A stretch of DNA of 64,000 nt. Source: Actinomadura madurae. GTDB lineage: Bacteria > Actinomycetota > Actinomycetes > Streptosporangiales > Streptosporangiaceae. Where the stretch lies: positions 1 to 64,000 of the forward strand of contig NZ_FOVH01000005.1 in assembly GCF_900115095.1 (NCBI RefSeq). The letters run 5' to 3'. Below the pieces are notes generated by a model that was given only the letters and a program-made list of their open reading frames with translations, did not search any database and had not been told where the DNA came from. Positions 18,190 through 25,780 of the stretch are shown one piece after another. Position 1 is the stretch's first letter, and each line of letters starts with the position of its first letter. Made by a program: the position numbers and the translations under genes.

Positions 18190-19035
18190 ATGGAAACCAC
18201 CCGCTGGCGCCCGTTCGCCCTCGCAGCCAAGGCGGCGCTCGCCGCGCTCCTCGCACTCGTCGTCGTGTTCCCGGAATGGGACCGGTTCGCGGACAAGGCC
18301 ATGGGCGTCCGCGTCGCCGCCTACCCCGCGGCCGTCATGCTCGTCACGCTCGTCTGGGCGCTGCGCGGGCGGGGCCGGCCCTTCCCGTGGGACGTCGACC
18401 TCCTCGTGACGCTGCCCTTCCTCGTGGACGTCGCCGGGAACGCCGCCGACCTCTACGACACCGTCGGCTGGTTCGACGACGCCTGCCACTTCGGGAACTG
18501 GGCCCTGCTCAGCGCCGCCGCCGGCGTCGCCCTGCGCCGCCGGGGCGGCCCGCCCGCCTGGACGCTGGCCCTGACCTGCGCCGGACTGGGCGCCGCCGCG
18601 GCGATCCTCTGGGAGTTCTTCGAGTACGGCGTCTTCATCCTCGACACCCCCGAGGCCGTCACGATCTACCGGGACACCATCGGGGACCTCATGCTCGGCC
18701 TGGCCGGCTCCGTGGTCGGCGGCCTCGCCGTCGCCCGCACCGGGGGTCGCGGGGGCCTGCCGCCGGCACGTCCGCTCCCTGCCGGGCGGCGGCCGGGCCT
18801 CAGCCTGGACACCACGGTCCACCTGCGGCTGCTGCCCGGGTCAGTACACCAGGGCCTGGACGTCGTCCGTGGTGATCTCCTCGACGAAGGTCGGGGCGCC
18901 GGCGATGCGGACGCCCGGCAGGACGTCGTCCGGGCCGATCTCGCGGCGGGCCGCGCACTGGGTGCAGAGGGTGACGCGCCCCGCGGAGAGGACGACGGCG
19001 AGAAGGTCGTCCAGCGGAGTGGCGTGCGGCAGTGA
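18190..19035 (+). CDS. DUF2238/YjdF-like membrane protein with odd C-terminus
   Basis: From METTRWRPF the frame gives 281 residues. The first 190 hold four or five membrane spans and conserved polar marks: LYDTVGWFDDACHFGNWALL, LWEFFEYGVFI and YRDTIGDLMLG, which match DUF2238/YjdF-type proteins. The last 65-70 residues are charged, soluble and unlike the family, and they run antisense through the end of the convergent DsrE gene (18841-19203). Either the true stop has been lost or the overlap is real. Function is unknown; the family is sometimes described as membrane-bound hydrolase-like. Confidence 0.65.
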   Translation: METTRWRPFALAAKAALAALLALVVVFPEWDRFADKAMGVRVAAYPAAVMLVTLVWALRGRGRPFPWDVDLLVTLPFLVDVAGNAADLYDTVGWFDDACHFGNWALLSAAAGVALRRRGGPPAWTLALTCAGLGAAAAILWEFFEYGVFILDTPEAVTIYRDTIGDLMLGLAGSVVGGLAVARTGGRGGLPPARPLPAGRRPGLSLDTTVHLRLLPGSVHQGLDVVRGDLLDEGRGAGDADARQDVVRADLAAGRALGAEGDAPRGEDDGEKVVQRSGVRQ

Positions 19036-19203
19036 GAACTCCTTCGCCCGCCCCGGCAGCGCGAACCAGGCCGACTCGCCGGTCAGCCACAGCGAGACCG
19101 GCACGCCGCTCGCGGCGGCGGCCGCCGCCACCGTGAACGCCTGGTTGCAGCGCTCCGGGGCGTCGGCGCCCGCCGTCACCTTGATCACCAGTGGTCGGGC
19201 CAT
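18841..19203 (-). CDS. DsrE/DsrF-like sulfur-relay protein
   Basis: The 120-residue protein has the DsrE fold pattern: a start with VIKVTAGADAPERCNQAF, a central strand VSLWLTGESAWFALPGR, and a Cys pair in VTLCTQCAARREIG. Members bind or transfer sulfane sulfur through such Cys; here C19 and the CTQC pair are candidates. No sulfur-relay partner genes are close. Its 3' end overlaps the DUF2238-like frame by 195 bases on the opposite strand. The coding signal of this gene is good over the whole overlap. Confidence 0.75.
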   Translation of the reverse strand: MARPLVIKVTAGADAPERCNQAFTVAAAAAASGVPVSLWLTGESAWFALPGRAKEFSLPHATPLDDLLAVVLSAGRVTLCTQCAARREIGPDDVLPGVRIAGAPTFVEEITTDDVQALVY

Positions 19204-19244
19204 AGTCGCACTCTAGTCCCGGGATACCGCGTAGCATCCTGCGC

Positions 19245-19343
19245 GTGGGCGGAATGGTGAACGCGGCGATCCTCATCGCCGTGCTCGGACTCATGGCGGT
19301 GGCCGCCGTGCTCCTCGTCATCCGCCTGAGCCGCCTGAAATAG
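19245..19343 (+). CDS. Possible 32-residue membrane peptide
   Basis: A short frame from GTG 19245 (or ATG 19254) encodes an almost entirely hydrophobic helix (NAAILIAVLGLMAVAAVLLVIR) ending in RLSRLK and TAG. It fits the gap between the divergent DsrE gene and the convergent GIDE gene. No ribosome binding site is obvious. It looks like a single-span peptide, but chance cannot be excluded at this size. Confidence 0.4.
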   Translation: MGGMVNAAILIAVLGLMAVAAVLLVIRLSRLK

Positions 19344-19348
19344 GGGAT

Positions 19349-20008
19349 TCAGTCCAGATGGTCGAGGGCGACGATCAGGGCGGAGGCCAGGACCAGGCAC
19401 GCGCCGCCGCCGTACCCGATCCCCATGAACATCACGGCCCGCCGCCCGAACTCGCGGCGCGTCCGCGTGGTGATGCTGTACTGGCCGGTCTTCTCGTCCT
19501 TGCCGATCGACCCGCCCGTCGCGGTGCCGAGGATGTAGAGCGGCCGCCCGGCCGGCAGGATCCACTCCTCGTAGCGGTACTCGGAGACCTCCTCGGTCGT
19601 CAGGCCCGGCAGGGACCCGTGCTCGGGACGGCGCTCGTCCATCGTCCGGACGGCCCCGTCGACGGCCGCCGTCCCCGGGTCGACGGTGAAGCGCCCGGAC
19701 TCGTCCTGGAGCGGGAACGGCGCCGCCGACTTCTCGTCCATGAAGACCCGCTTGCCGCTCCGGGTCTTCGCCGTGGCGCGGACGCGGTACCAGGCGCACG
19801 GCGTCCCGGAGAACGGCGCCGGCTGGACGGCCTGGGCCGTCCCGCTCACCTGGCAGGGCACGCCGCCGGGCAGCCCCGCCACCCCCGCGCAACTCGTCGC
19901 GACGGCGCGGCGCAGGCTGCGGAAGCGCAGCCGCCAGACCCAGCCGGCGGCCAGCAGCACCGCGGCGAGGATCAGCAGGAAGACGATCGCCGGGGAGAGA
20001 TCGGACAC
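19349..20008 (-). CDS. GIDE-domain membrane protein
   Basis: The 219-residue protein starts with a membrane span (about residues 4-25) and has a C-terminal span (about 191-213). Between them is a GIDE-type domain like that of mitochondrial MUL1/MAPL: SGTPCAWYRVRATAK, then ESGRFTVDPGTAAVD and EEWILPAGRPLYILGTA. Bacterial GIDE proteins lack the RING ligase part, as here, and their role is unknown. GTG 20008 (VSDLSPAIV) is preferred over an upstream start at 20038, which adds a polar stretch. The gene lies alone on the minus strand. Confidence 0.75.
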   Translation of the reverse strand: MSDLSPAIVFLLILAAVLLAAGWVWRLRFRSLRRAVATSCAGVAGLPGGVPCQVSGTAQAVQPAPFSGTPCAWYRVRATAKTRSGKRVFMDEKSAAPFPLQDESGRFTVDPGTAAVDGAVRTMDERRPEHGSLPGLTTEEVSEYRYEEWILPAGRPLYILGTATGGSIGKDEKTGQYSITTRTRREFGRRAVMFMGIGYGGGACLVLASALIVALDHLD

Positions 20009-20118
20009 GGTCCAATGATCGGGACGGGGACGGCGCACGGACAGGGACGGCGGTCCCTCTCAAGCCGGGCCGGCGGCCGGGACGCGCCGGGCCGCGGTCG
20101 CCGCTACGCTCGGTGTCC

Positions 20119-20604
20119 ATGGATCCTGAGCTGCACCCGGACCTAGAGCCCCTGGCGTTCCTCCTCGGCACCTGGGAGGGCGCCGGGGTGGGCGGCTACC
20201 CCACGATCGAGTCGTTCAACTTCGGCCAGGAGATCTCCTTCACCCACGTCGGCAAGCCCTTCCTCATCTATTCGAGCCGGACCTGGATGATCGAGGAGGA
20301 CGGCACCCTCGGCCGTCCGCTCGCCGTGGAGACGGGGTACTGGCGGCCGCAGCCCGGCCACCAGGTCGAGGTGACGCTGGCCCACCCGACCGGGATCGTC
20401 GAGATCTACGTCGGGAACGCGGCGTTCAACCGGGTGGAGCTGCGGACCGACGTCGTCGCGCGCACGGAGTCGGCCAAGGAGGTCACCGGCGGCCACCGCC
20501 TGTACGGGCTGATCGGGGAGGACCTCGGCTGGGCCTACGACATGGCGGCGATGGGCCAGAAACTCCAGTCGCACCTGTCGGCGCAGCTCAAGAAGGTCTC
20601 CTGA
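20119..20604 (+). CDS. Nitrobindin-like (FABP-family) heme-binding protein
   Basis: The 161-residue beta-barrel protein has the family mark FLLGTWEGAGVGGYPT (GxWxGxGxGxYP). Relatives bind heme and isomerise peroxynitrite to nitrate. The proximal His is expected near the C-terminus, where LQSHLSAQLKKV supplies a candidate. The ATG at 20119 is preferred because TACGCT stands 8 bases upstream with no ribosome binding site, fitting a leaderless mRNA; a GTG 6 bases earlier is possible. It is followed by a strong hairpin and then the fur promoter region. Confidence 0.85.
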   Translation: MDPELHPDLEPLAFLLGTWEGAGVGGYPTIESFNFGQEISFTHVGKPFLIYSSRTWMIEEDGTLGRPLAVETGYWRPQPGHQVEVTLAHPTGIVEIYVGNAAFNRVELRTDVVARTESAKEVTGGHRLYGLIGEDLGWAYDMAAMGQKLQSHLSAQLKKVS

Positions 20605-20611
20605 ACTCCCC

Positions 20612-20688
20612 CGGAAATGAACGGTCCCCGGACCTTCCCGCCGGGAGGCGGGGCGACGGACAGGACGGGTCCATCGGTCCGGGGACCG
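20612..20688 (-). terminator. Terminator of the short minus-strand transcript
   Basis: A perfect 13-bp stem (20622-20634 with 20676-20688) encloses a 41-base loop that has its own CCCGCC/GGCGGG hairpin. On the minus strand the stem is followed by TTCATTT, giving a Rho-independent form. It can also end the nitrobindin transcript on the plus strand. Confidence 0.75.
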
Positions 20689-20768
20689 GGTAACTGCCTG
20701 GGATTCGCCGGTCACCGTCGCGACCGGTTGCCACCGCCGGGGGCGGCGGCGCCGAGGCGGAACGGCGA

Positions 20769-20807
20769 CTAGCGGACAGCCACCTCGCGAGTCCTAGAAT
20801 CAACCAT
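20769..20807 (-). CDS. 12-residue peptide MVDSRTREVAVR
   Basis: ATG 20807 to TAG encodes only twelve residues. The ribosome binding site is GAAAGGAGGTGGTCC (20813-20827), which can pair along about 15 bases with the 3' end of 16S rRNA with one G-U pair. This is by far the strongest site in the window. The AGGAGG core is 11 bases from the ATG, slightly long. The peptide is charged and has no signal or membrane segment. Such a strong site on so short a frame suggests a leader or regulatory peptide, or an RNA that titrates ribosomes. Confidence 0.55.
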   Translation of the reverse strand: MVDSRTREVAVR

Positions 20808-20839
20808 TTCTTGGACCACCTCCTTTCGCGCGTACCCCG

Positions 20840-20869
20840 AACGTATGCGAGCGCCGTCCGGTGGGGCAA
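20840..20869 (-). promoter_or_regulatory. Promoter of the short minus-strand transcript
   Basis: On the minus strand TTGCCC (20864-20869) and TACGTT (20840-20845) are separated by 18 bases, an acceptable housekeeping-sigma promoter. Transcription would start near 20835, about 25-30 bases before the 12-codon ORF. Confidence 0.5.
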
Positions 20870-20920
20870 GCGAGTTTTCCGACGGCTGAAACGCCGGGCC
20901 GGACCGGCGCCGCCGGGTTC

Positions 20921-20926
20921 TAGACT
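20921..20926 (+). promoter_or_regulatory. -10 element of leaderless fur
   Basis: TAGACT lies 6 bases before the fur ATG at 20933 with no ribosome binding site. This fits initiation of transcription at or near the start codon. Confidence 0.5.
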
Positions 20927-20932
20927 CGGTGC

Positions 20933-21349
20933 ATGGTCGAGTCGTGGCAGGAGGAGCTGCGGGCGAAGGGGTACCGGGTGACGCCCCAGCGCCAGCTGGT
21001 CCTTGAGGCGGTCACCAACCTGGAGCACGGGACGCCCGAAGAGATCTGCACCGAGGTGCAGCGCACGGCCCGCGGCGTGAACATCTCCACCGTGTACCGG
21101 ACGCTCGAACTCCTGGAGGAGCTCGGCCTCGTCAAGCACGCCCACCTCGGGCACGGTCCGCCGAACTACCACCTCGCCGCCGAGGCCGAGCACATCCACC
21201 TCGTGTGCCGCGGCTGCCACACCGTGGAGGACGTCGACCCGCGCGCCGCGTCCGGCCTGGCCGACGTCCTGCGGCGCGACTTCGGGTTCGAGACCGACGT
21301 GCACCACCTCACCGTCTACGGGCGGTGCAAGGAGTGCCGCGCCACATAG
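20933..21349 (+). CDS. Fur-family metal-dependent repressor
   Basis: The 138-residue protein has the winged-helix domain (about residues 1-80: YRVTPQRQLVLEAVTNL and VNISTVYRTLELLEELGLV) and a dimer/metal domain with HIHLVCRGCHTVEDV and YGRCKECRA. The two CxxC pairs should hold structural zinc, and the His-rich HIH and HHL positions the sensing metal. Which metal it senses (Fe, Zn, Mn) cannot be read. A TAGACT box just before the ATG indicates a leaderless mRNA. It is followed after 9 bases by ygfZ, whose promoter overlaps its stop codon. Confidence 0.92.
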   Translation: MVESWQEELRAKGYRVTPQRQLVLEAVTNLEHGTPEEICTEVQRTARGVNISTVYRTLELLEELGLVKHAHLGHGPPNYHLAAEAEHIHLVCRGCHTVEDVDPRAASGLADVLRRDFGFETDVHHLTVYGRCKECRAT

Positions 21350-21358
21350 TCTGGACGC

Positions 21359-22342
21359 ATGGGAAGCCCTCTGCTGCAGTCGCCCGGAGCCGTCGCCGCC
21401 GACGCGCCCGACCAGGAGGTCGCCGCGCACTACGGGGACCCGGCGCGCGAGCAACGCGCCCTCGAAGAGGGGGCGGCGTTCGCCGACCGGAGCAACCGGG
21501 GCGTCGTCCGCGTGTCCGGGCCGGACCGGCTGAGCTGGCTGCACAGCCTCCTGAGCCAGCACCTGGACGGTCTGAAGCCGTTCGAGCCGACCGAGGCGCT
21601 GCTGCTCAGCCCGAACGGGCACATCGAGCACCACCTCTTCCTCGTCGACGACGGCGAGGCCGTCTGGGCGCACGTCGAGCCCGGGACGGCGCCCTCCCTG
21701 GTGGAGTTCCTCGACCGGATGCGGTTCATGCTGCGCGTCGAGGTCGCCGACGTGTCGGACGAGTACATGGTGATCACCGGGCCGCCGTCGTCCGATGCCG
21801 GCCCTTCCTGGCCGGACGTGGCGGGGACCGCGACGCGGATCGTCCCGCGCGGCTCCTTCCCCGACGGCCTGCGGCCGGCGGGGATCTGGGCGTACGAGGC
21901 GCTGCGCATCGCCGAGCACCGTCCCCGGTTCGGGCTCGACACCGACCACCGGACGATCCCGCACGAGGCGGGGTACGTGGAGACCGCCGTCCACCTGAAC
22001 AAGGGCTGCTACCGGGGGCAGGAGACCGTCGCCCGCGTCCACAACCTGGGGCGTCCCCCGCGCCGCCTGGTGTTCCTGCACCTGGACGGCAGCGTCGACC
22101 GGCTCCCCGCGCACGGCGACCCGGTCGAGATCCCGGGCGGGCGCACGGTGGGCACCGTCGGCTCGGCCGCCCGCCACCACGAGCTCGGCCCGATCGCGCT
22201 CGCGCTGGTCAAGCGCAACGTCCCGGTGGACGCCGAGCTGCTCGCCGGCGGCGTCGCGGCGGCCCAGGAGGTCGTCGTCTCCCCGGAGACCGGCGCGAAC
22301 GCGCAGATCGCCCTCCGCCGCCGCGCGGCGAAACACGGGTAG
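21359..22342 (+). CDS. ygfZ: YgfZ-type folate-binding Fe-S maintenance protein
   Basis: The 327-residue GcvT-fold protein carries the YgfZ signature KGCYRGQETVARV (K-G-C-Y-x-G-Q-E, with its reactive Cys) near residue 221. Homologues help repair or assemble certain Fe-S enzymes with tetrahydrofolate. The N-terminal GcvT-like part shows GAAFADRSNRGVVRVSG and DRLSWLHSLLSQ. A TAGTCT box 6 bases before the ATG, overlapping the fur stop, suggests a separate leaderless promoter. Proximity to fur fits iron/Fe-S physiology, though that link is inference. Confidence 0.92.
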   Translation: MGSPLLQSPGAVAADAPDQEVAAHYGDPAREQRALEEGAAFADRSNRGVVRVSGPDRLSWLHSLLSQHLDGLKPFEPTEALLLSPNGHIEHHLFLVDDGEAVWAHVEPGTAPSLVEFLDRMRFMLRVEVADVSDEYMVITGPPSSDAGPSWPDVAGTATRIVPRGSFPDGLRPAGIWAYEALRIAEHRPRFGLDTDHRTIPHEAGYVETAVHLNKGCYRGQETVARVHNLGRPPRRLVFLHLDGSVDRLPAHGDPVEIPGGRTVGTVGSAARHHELGPIALALVKRNVPVDAELLAGGVAAAQEVVVSPETGANAQIALRRRAAKHG

Positions 22343-22363
22343 CAGGCGGCCCCCCGGACGAAT

Positions 22364-22382
22364 ATCGTCTGACATAGACGAT
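22364..22382. promoter_or_regulatory. Inverted repeat ATCGTCT-N5-AGACGAT
   Basis: A perfect 7-5-7 inverted repeat sits 21 bases after ygfZ and 40 bases before the next gene. It could be an operator of that gene or a small terminator; there is no U-tract. Confidence 0.4.
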
Positions 22383-22422
22383 TTCTGACCGGCCGGCGCC
22401 CAGGGAAGGTGGATTCCTACCG

Positions 22423-22920
22423 ATGGTCCCGAACCTGGGGAAAGAGGAGCCGCCGGCGGCCAGGAGAGGGACCCGGCGCCGTCCGGGCCGGGAGTCCGCG
22501 CTGGTCTGGTGGGCCCTGTTCGCGGCCGTCTTCGGAGCGGCGTACTGGTTCCAGTCGTGGCGCGTCGCGCTGCTCGGGCTGCTCGGCTGGTGCCTGTACG
22601 AGTTCATGCTGGTCCCGACGATGTGCCGGATCCTCACCCAGCAGGGCGCCGCCTGCACGGAGCGGACGCGGGGACGGCTGTTCGCCTGCGCCCGCCCCGG
22701 CCACCAGCGGCTCCGCAACGACGCGCTGTGGCGCCTCGCGGGCCTCCGCAACCCCTTCCAGAAGCCCCTGCCGGCCGAGGAACCCGACCGCGACACCGGC
22801 GTCGTGGTCGTCTCCCCGAACCTGCGCGGACGCCTCGTCCCGCAGGACCGGGCCCTCATCCTGCTCGCCACCGCCGGCACGGTCGGGGCGCTCGTCGGCA
22901 TGGTCTACGGGTTCCGGTAG
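22423..22920 (+). CDS. Three-span membrane protein, unknown function
   Basis: The 165-residue protein has a basic start (RRGTRRRPGRES) and two closely spaced membrane spans (about 26-43 and 46-66). A cytosolic section with four Cys follows (MCRILTQQGAACTERTRGRLFACARPGHQ), and a final span lies at about 143-162. The cytosolic middle also contains RNDALWRLAGLRNPF. I do not recognise a named family. It is convergent with dtd. The coding character is good throughout. Confidence 0.6.
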   Translation: MVPNLGKEEPPAARRGTRRRPGRESALVWWALFAAVFGAAYWFQSWRVALLGLLGWCLYEFMLVPTMCRILTQQGAACTERTRGRLFACARPGHQRLRNDALWRLAGLRNPFQKPLPAEEPDRDTGVVVVSPNLRGRLVPQDRALILLATAGTVGALVGMVYGFR

Positions 22921-22950
22921 CCCCTGCCCCGCTGCAGCCCGGCGGGTGGG

Positions 22951-23376
22951 TCAGACGTCCAGGACGAGGGTGATCGGGCCGTCGTTGACGAGCGCGACCT
23001 CCATGTCGGCGCCGAACTCGCCCGTCTCGACCTTCGCCCCCATGCTCCGCAGCTCGCGGACGACCGCGTCCACCAGGGGCTCGGCGACCGGGCCGGGCGC
23101 GGCGGCCGTCCAGGATGGGCGGCGGCCCTTCCGCGCGTCCCCGTAGAGGGTGAACTGGCTCACGACGAGGAGCGGCGCGTTCACGTCCGAGCACGACTTC
23201 TCGTCCCGCAGGATGCGCAGCCCCCACAGCTTCGCGGCCAGCCTGCGGGCCTTCTCCGGGCCGTCGTCGTGCGTCACGCCGACCAGGACGAGCAGTCCCG
23301 GCCCCTCGATCGCGCCGGTGACGCGCCCGTCCACGGACACGCCGGCCTGGCTCACCCTCTGGACTACCGCACGCAT
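22951..23376 (-). CDS. dtd: D-aminoacyl-tRNA deacylase
   Basis: Dtd hydrolyses D-amino acids (and misacylated Gly) from tRNA in the cytosol. The 141-residue protein starts [17 protein letters not shown] and has the active-site motif [16 protein letters not shown]. The second, cross-subunit motif reads [10 protein letters not shown] where most family members have N-x-GP-V-T, so the Gly-Pro pair is kept and Val is replaced by Ile. An alternative start 6 bases upstream exists. It diverges from the BKACE gene with only 20 bases between the starts. Confidence 0.92.
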   Translation of the reverse strand: MRAVVQRVSQAGVSVDGRVTGAIEGPGLLVLVGVTHDDGPEKARRLAAKLWGLRILRDEKSCSDVNAPLLVVSQFTLYGDARKGRRPSWTAAAPGPVAEPLVDAVVRELRSMGAKVETGEFGADMEVALVNDGPITLVLDV

Positions 23377-23396
23377 GACCATGCATTCTGCCGCCT

Positions 23397-24224
23397 ATGG
23401 GAGCAACGACGCTCATCACGGTGGCGCCCACGGGCGCGGAGTCCGCCAAGGCGGACGTTCCGGCCCTGCCCGTCACCCTGGAGGAACTCGTCCAGACGGC
23501 CAAGGAGTGCGAGGCCGCCGGGGCGGCCGTGATCCACGTGCACATCCGCGACGACGACGCGCGGCCCACGCTCGACCCGTCCCGGCTGCGGGACACGGTG
23601 ACGGCGCTGCGGGAGAGCACGGGGCTGATCGTCCAACTGTCCACCGGAGGCGCGGTCACCGACCCGTACGAGGACAGGCTGCGCGTGCTGGACGCGGAAC
23701 CCGACATGTGCTCGCTCACCTGCGGGACGGTCAACTTCGGCGACGACGTGTTCATGAACCCGTGGCCGTTCATGGTGGAGCTGTACCGGCGCACGCAGGA
23801 GCTGGAGGTCGTCCCGGAGTTCGAGCTGTTCGACCTGGGGCAGGTGGCGGCGCTGCGGCGGCTGCTGGACAAGCACGGGCCTCCGTACGGCGGGCACGTC
23901 CACTGCGATCTGGTGATGGGCGTCCCGGGCGGCATGCCGGGCGACGCGCGGTCGCTGGTGGCGGCCGTCGAGGCGCTGCCGGACGGGGCGACGTGGTCGG
24001 CCACCGGCATCGGGCGGACGTCCCTGCCCGTCCTGTTCGCCGCGTTGTCGGCGGGCGGGCATCTGCGGGTCGGGATGGAGGACACGCTCACGCTGGCGAA
24101 GGGTCGTCCGGTGACGGCGAACGTCCAGCTGGTGGAGCGCGCCGCCCAGGCCGCCCACCTGGCGCAGCGCCCGCCGATGCCCGCCGCGGACGCCCGCGCC
24201 CTCCTCGGCGTCAAGCGGCACTGA
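23397..24224 (+). CDS. BKACE-family (DUF849) beta-keto acid cleavage enzyme
   Basis: The 275-residue TIM-barrel enzyme is of the 3-keto-5-aminohexanoate cleavage family, which condenses a beta-keto acid with acetyl-CoA and splits it using Zn. The metal-binding HVH motif is in AAVIHVHIRDDDARPT. Other marks are IVQLSTGGAVTD, SLTCGTVNFGDDVFMN and GHVHCDLVMGVPGGMPG. The actual substrate is not predictable, and no lysine-fermentation genes are near. It is followed by a Rho-independent terminator and stands alone. Confidence 0.9.
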   Translation: MGATTLITVAPTGAESAKADVPALPVTLEELVQTAKECEAAGAAVIHVHIRDDDARPTLDPSRLRDTVTALRESTGLIVQLSTGGAVTDPYEDRLRVLDAEPDMCSLTCGTVNFGDDVFMNPWPFMVELYRRTQELEVVPEFELFDLGQVAALRRLLDKHGPPYGGHVHCDLVMGVPGGMPGDARSLVAAVEALPDGATWSATGIGRTSLPVLFAALSAGGHLRVGMEDTLTLAKGRPVTANVQLVERAAQAAHLAQRPPMPAADARALLGVKRH

Positions 24225-24291
24225 ACTTGGGGTTTTCCACAGGTCGTGATTTCCCTCCCGTGGGGTGGGTCGGGTACTTGACCATGGAGGT

Positions 24292-24327
24292 AGCAGGTCC
24301 GCCCCCGGGTGGGTGGGGCCTGCTTTT
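24292..24327 (+). terminator. Rho-independent terminator after the BKACE gene
   Basis: AGCAGG(TCC) at 24292-24300 pairs with (GGG)CCTGCT ending at 24324, followed by TTTT. This is one of the few terminators in the window with a U-tract. Confidence 0.75.
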
Positions 24328-24377
24328 CGGGAGTTCGGTGTTCCGCTGGTCGGTGCCGGTGTGACGAGGTGGGCCTG

Positions 24378-25382
24378 ATGACGATCAATCCCGTGCTGGT
24401 CGAGGTCGAGCGGTCCGGGTTCGTGGAGTCGCGGCACCGCGGGGCCGCGATCGGGATCGACGCCGGCGGGGCGGTCGCCGTGCGGGCCGGCGACCCGGCG
24501 GCGCCGGTGTTCCCGCGGTCGGCGAACAAGCCGCTGCAGGCGGTCGCGATGCTCCGGTCCGGGCTCGAACTCGACGACGAGCTGCTCGCGCTCGCCGCGG
24601 GCAGCCACTCCGGCGAGGACTTCCACATGGAGGGGGTCGAGAAGATCCTCTCCGCCGCCGGGCTCGTCGCCGCCGACCTGCGCTGCCCGGAGAGCTGGCC
24701 GCTCGACCCCGCCACCCAGCACGACATCGCCCGCACGGGCCGCGGCCCGTCCCGCCCGCGGATGAACTGCTCGGGCAAGCACGCCGCGATGCTCGCCACG
24801 TGCGTCACCGCCGGCTGGCCGACCGGCACCTACCTCGACCCCGGCCATCCGCTCCAGCGCGCCGTCCGCGACGTGGTCGAGGAGATGGCCGGCGAGGACG
24901 TCACGGCGGTCGGCGTCGACGGCTGCGGCGCGCCCCTGTTCGCCGTGTCGATCGCCGGGGTCGCGCGGGCGTTCCGCGCGCTCGTCCTCGCCGGGCCCGG
25001 CACGCCCGAGCGCCGCGTCGCGGACGCGATGCGGACCCATCCGCAGTGGACGTCCGGCACCCGGCGCGAGGAGCTGCGGCTCATGGAAGCCGTGCCGGGC
25101 CTGCTCGTCAAGTGCGGCGCCGAGGGGGTGGACGCGTTCGCGTTCGGCGACGGCCGCGCCGGCGCCGTCAAGATCGACGACGGGGCGATGCGGGCGCGGA
25201 CGCCCGTCACCGTGGCGCTGCTGCGGGCGCTCGGCGTCCACGACGGCGCCGACAAGGCCGCCCTGGACGAGCTGGCGGTCGTCGAGGTCCGCGGCGGCGA
25301 CGGCGTCGTCGGCGCCATCCGCCCCTCCCCAGGAGCCTTCGACCAGCCGTCTAGTGGGTGTCGGGGTTCGTGGACTTCTTGA
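24378..25382 (+). CDS. Asparaginase II-family protein
   Basis: The 334-residue protein is of the thermolabile L-asparaginase family (PF06089 type), which is unrelated to E. coli AnsA/AnsB. It begins with PVLVEVERSGFVESRHRG and shows FPRSANKPLQAVAML, SHSGEDFHMEG, RMNCSGKHAAMLATC and GVDGCGAPLFAVS, the characteristic Ser/Lys/Cys motifs. It should hydrolyse asparagine or a related amide in the cytosol. ATG 24378 is chosen; an upstream in-frame start adds Cys-rich non-family sequence. The last 30 bases overlap the end of the convergent small membrane gene. Confidence 0.85.
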   Translation: MTINPVLVEVERSGFVESRHRGAAIGIDAGGAVAVRAGDPAAPVFPRSANKPLQAVAMLRSGLELDDELLALAAGSHSGEDFHMEGVEKILSAAGLVAADLRCPESWPLDPATQHDIARTGRGPSRPRMNCSGKHAAMLATCVTAGWPTGTYLDPGHPLQRAVRDVVEEMAGEDVTAVGVDGCGAPLFAVSIAGVARAFRALVLAGPGTPERRVADAMRTHPQWTSGTRREELRLMEAVPGLLVKCGAEGVDAFAFGDGRAGAVKIDDGAMRARTPVTVALLRALGVHDGADKAALDELAVVEVRGGDGVVGAIRPSPGAFDQPSSGCRGSWTS

Positions 25383-25740
25383 GCTCCTCGAACTCCTGCT
25401 TGAAGACCGTCTGCTCGTACAGGATCCCGTCCGGCCACGGCTTCTTCGGTTCCCGGCCCGGCTGCGGGTTGTCGCGCCGGAACTCCTCCGGCTGCGTCTC
25501 CTTGCTGGGCGGGTAGCTGTGGGAGAACATCCCGGGCGTGTAGGTGTACACCCCGCCCTGCTCCATGCCGCGGTGGTTGTCCTGGTCGTTCCTGCGGTCG
25601 GGATGGATCTTCCTGGACGAGGCCGCCCTCAGCATGTACAGCCGGGCGATCGTCAGCACGGCGGCCACCACAACGATGATCCACACCCACCGGAGCGCGA
25701 CGGTGGGGGATGTGTCGGCCAATACCTCCTGGGCGAGCAT
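25351..25740 (-). CDS. Single-span membrane protein, unknown function
   Basis: The 129-residue product from MLAQEVLADTS has one membrane span (about 17-35, VWIIVVVAAVLTIARLYML) and then a hydrophilic C-terminal domain rich in Asp, Asn, Pro and Lys (NDQDNHRGMEQGG, KETQPEEFRRDNPQPG). GGAGGTGGA upstream acts as ribosome binding site. No family is recognised. The 3' end overlaps the convergent asparaginase gene by 32 bases. Confidence 0.6.
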   Translation of the reverse strand: MLAQEVLADTSPTVALRWVWIIVVVAAVLTIARLYMLRAASSRKIHPDRRNDQDNHRGMEQGGVYTYTPGMFSHSYPPSKETQPEEFRRDNPQPGREPKKPWPDGILYEQTVFKQEFEELKKSTNPDTH

Positions 25741-25780
25741 TGCGGTCCACCTCCGATGGCGCGAACGACCCCTGGCGGGG

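Larger units (their letters stand above)
20612..20836 (-). ncRNA. Predicted ~220-nt RNA carrying a 12-codon ORF
   Basis: A promoter at 20840-20869, an ultra-strong Shine-Dalgarno at 20813-20827, a 13-codon frame and a Rho-independent terminator at 20612-20688 define a compact transcription unit divergent from fur. About 80 bases lie between the ORF stop and the terminator stem. I do not recognise the RNA. It may act through its peptide, by holding ribosomes, or as a small RNA. Start and end points are predictions from the promoter and hairpin. Confidence 0.5.

Noticed and set aside
20813..20827. 16S rRNA 3' end fragment upstream of fur (GGACCACCTCCTTTC on the plus strand)
   Set aside because: Only this 15-base stretch resembles rRNA. 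On the minus strand it is correctly placed before an ATG and is better read as a Shine-Dalgarno.
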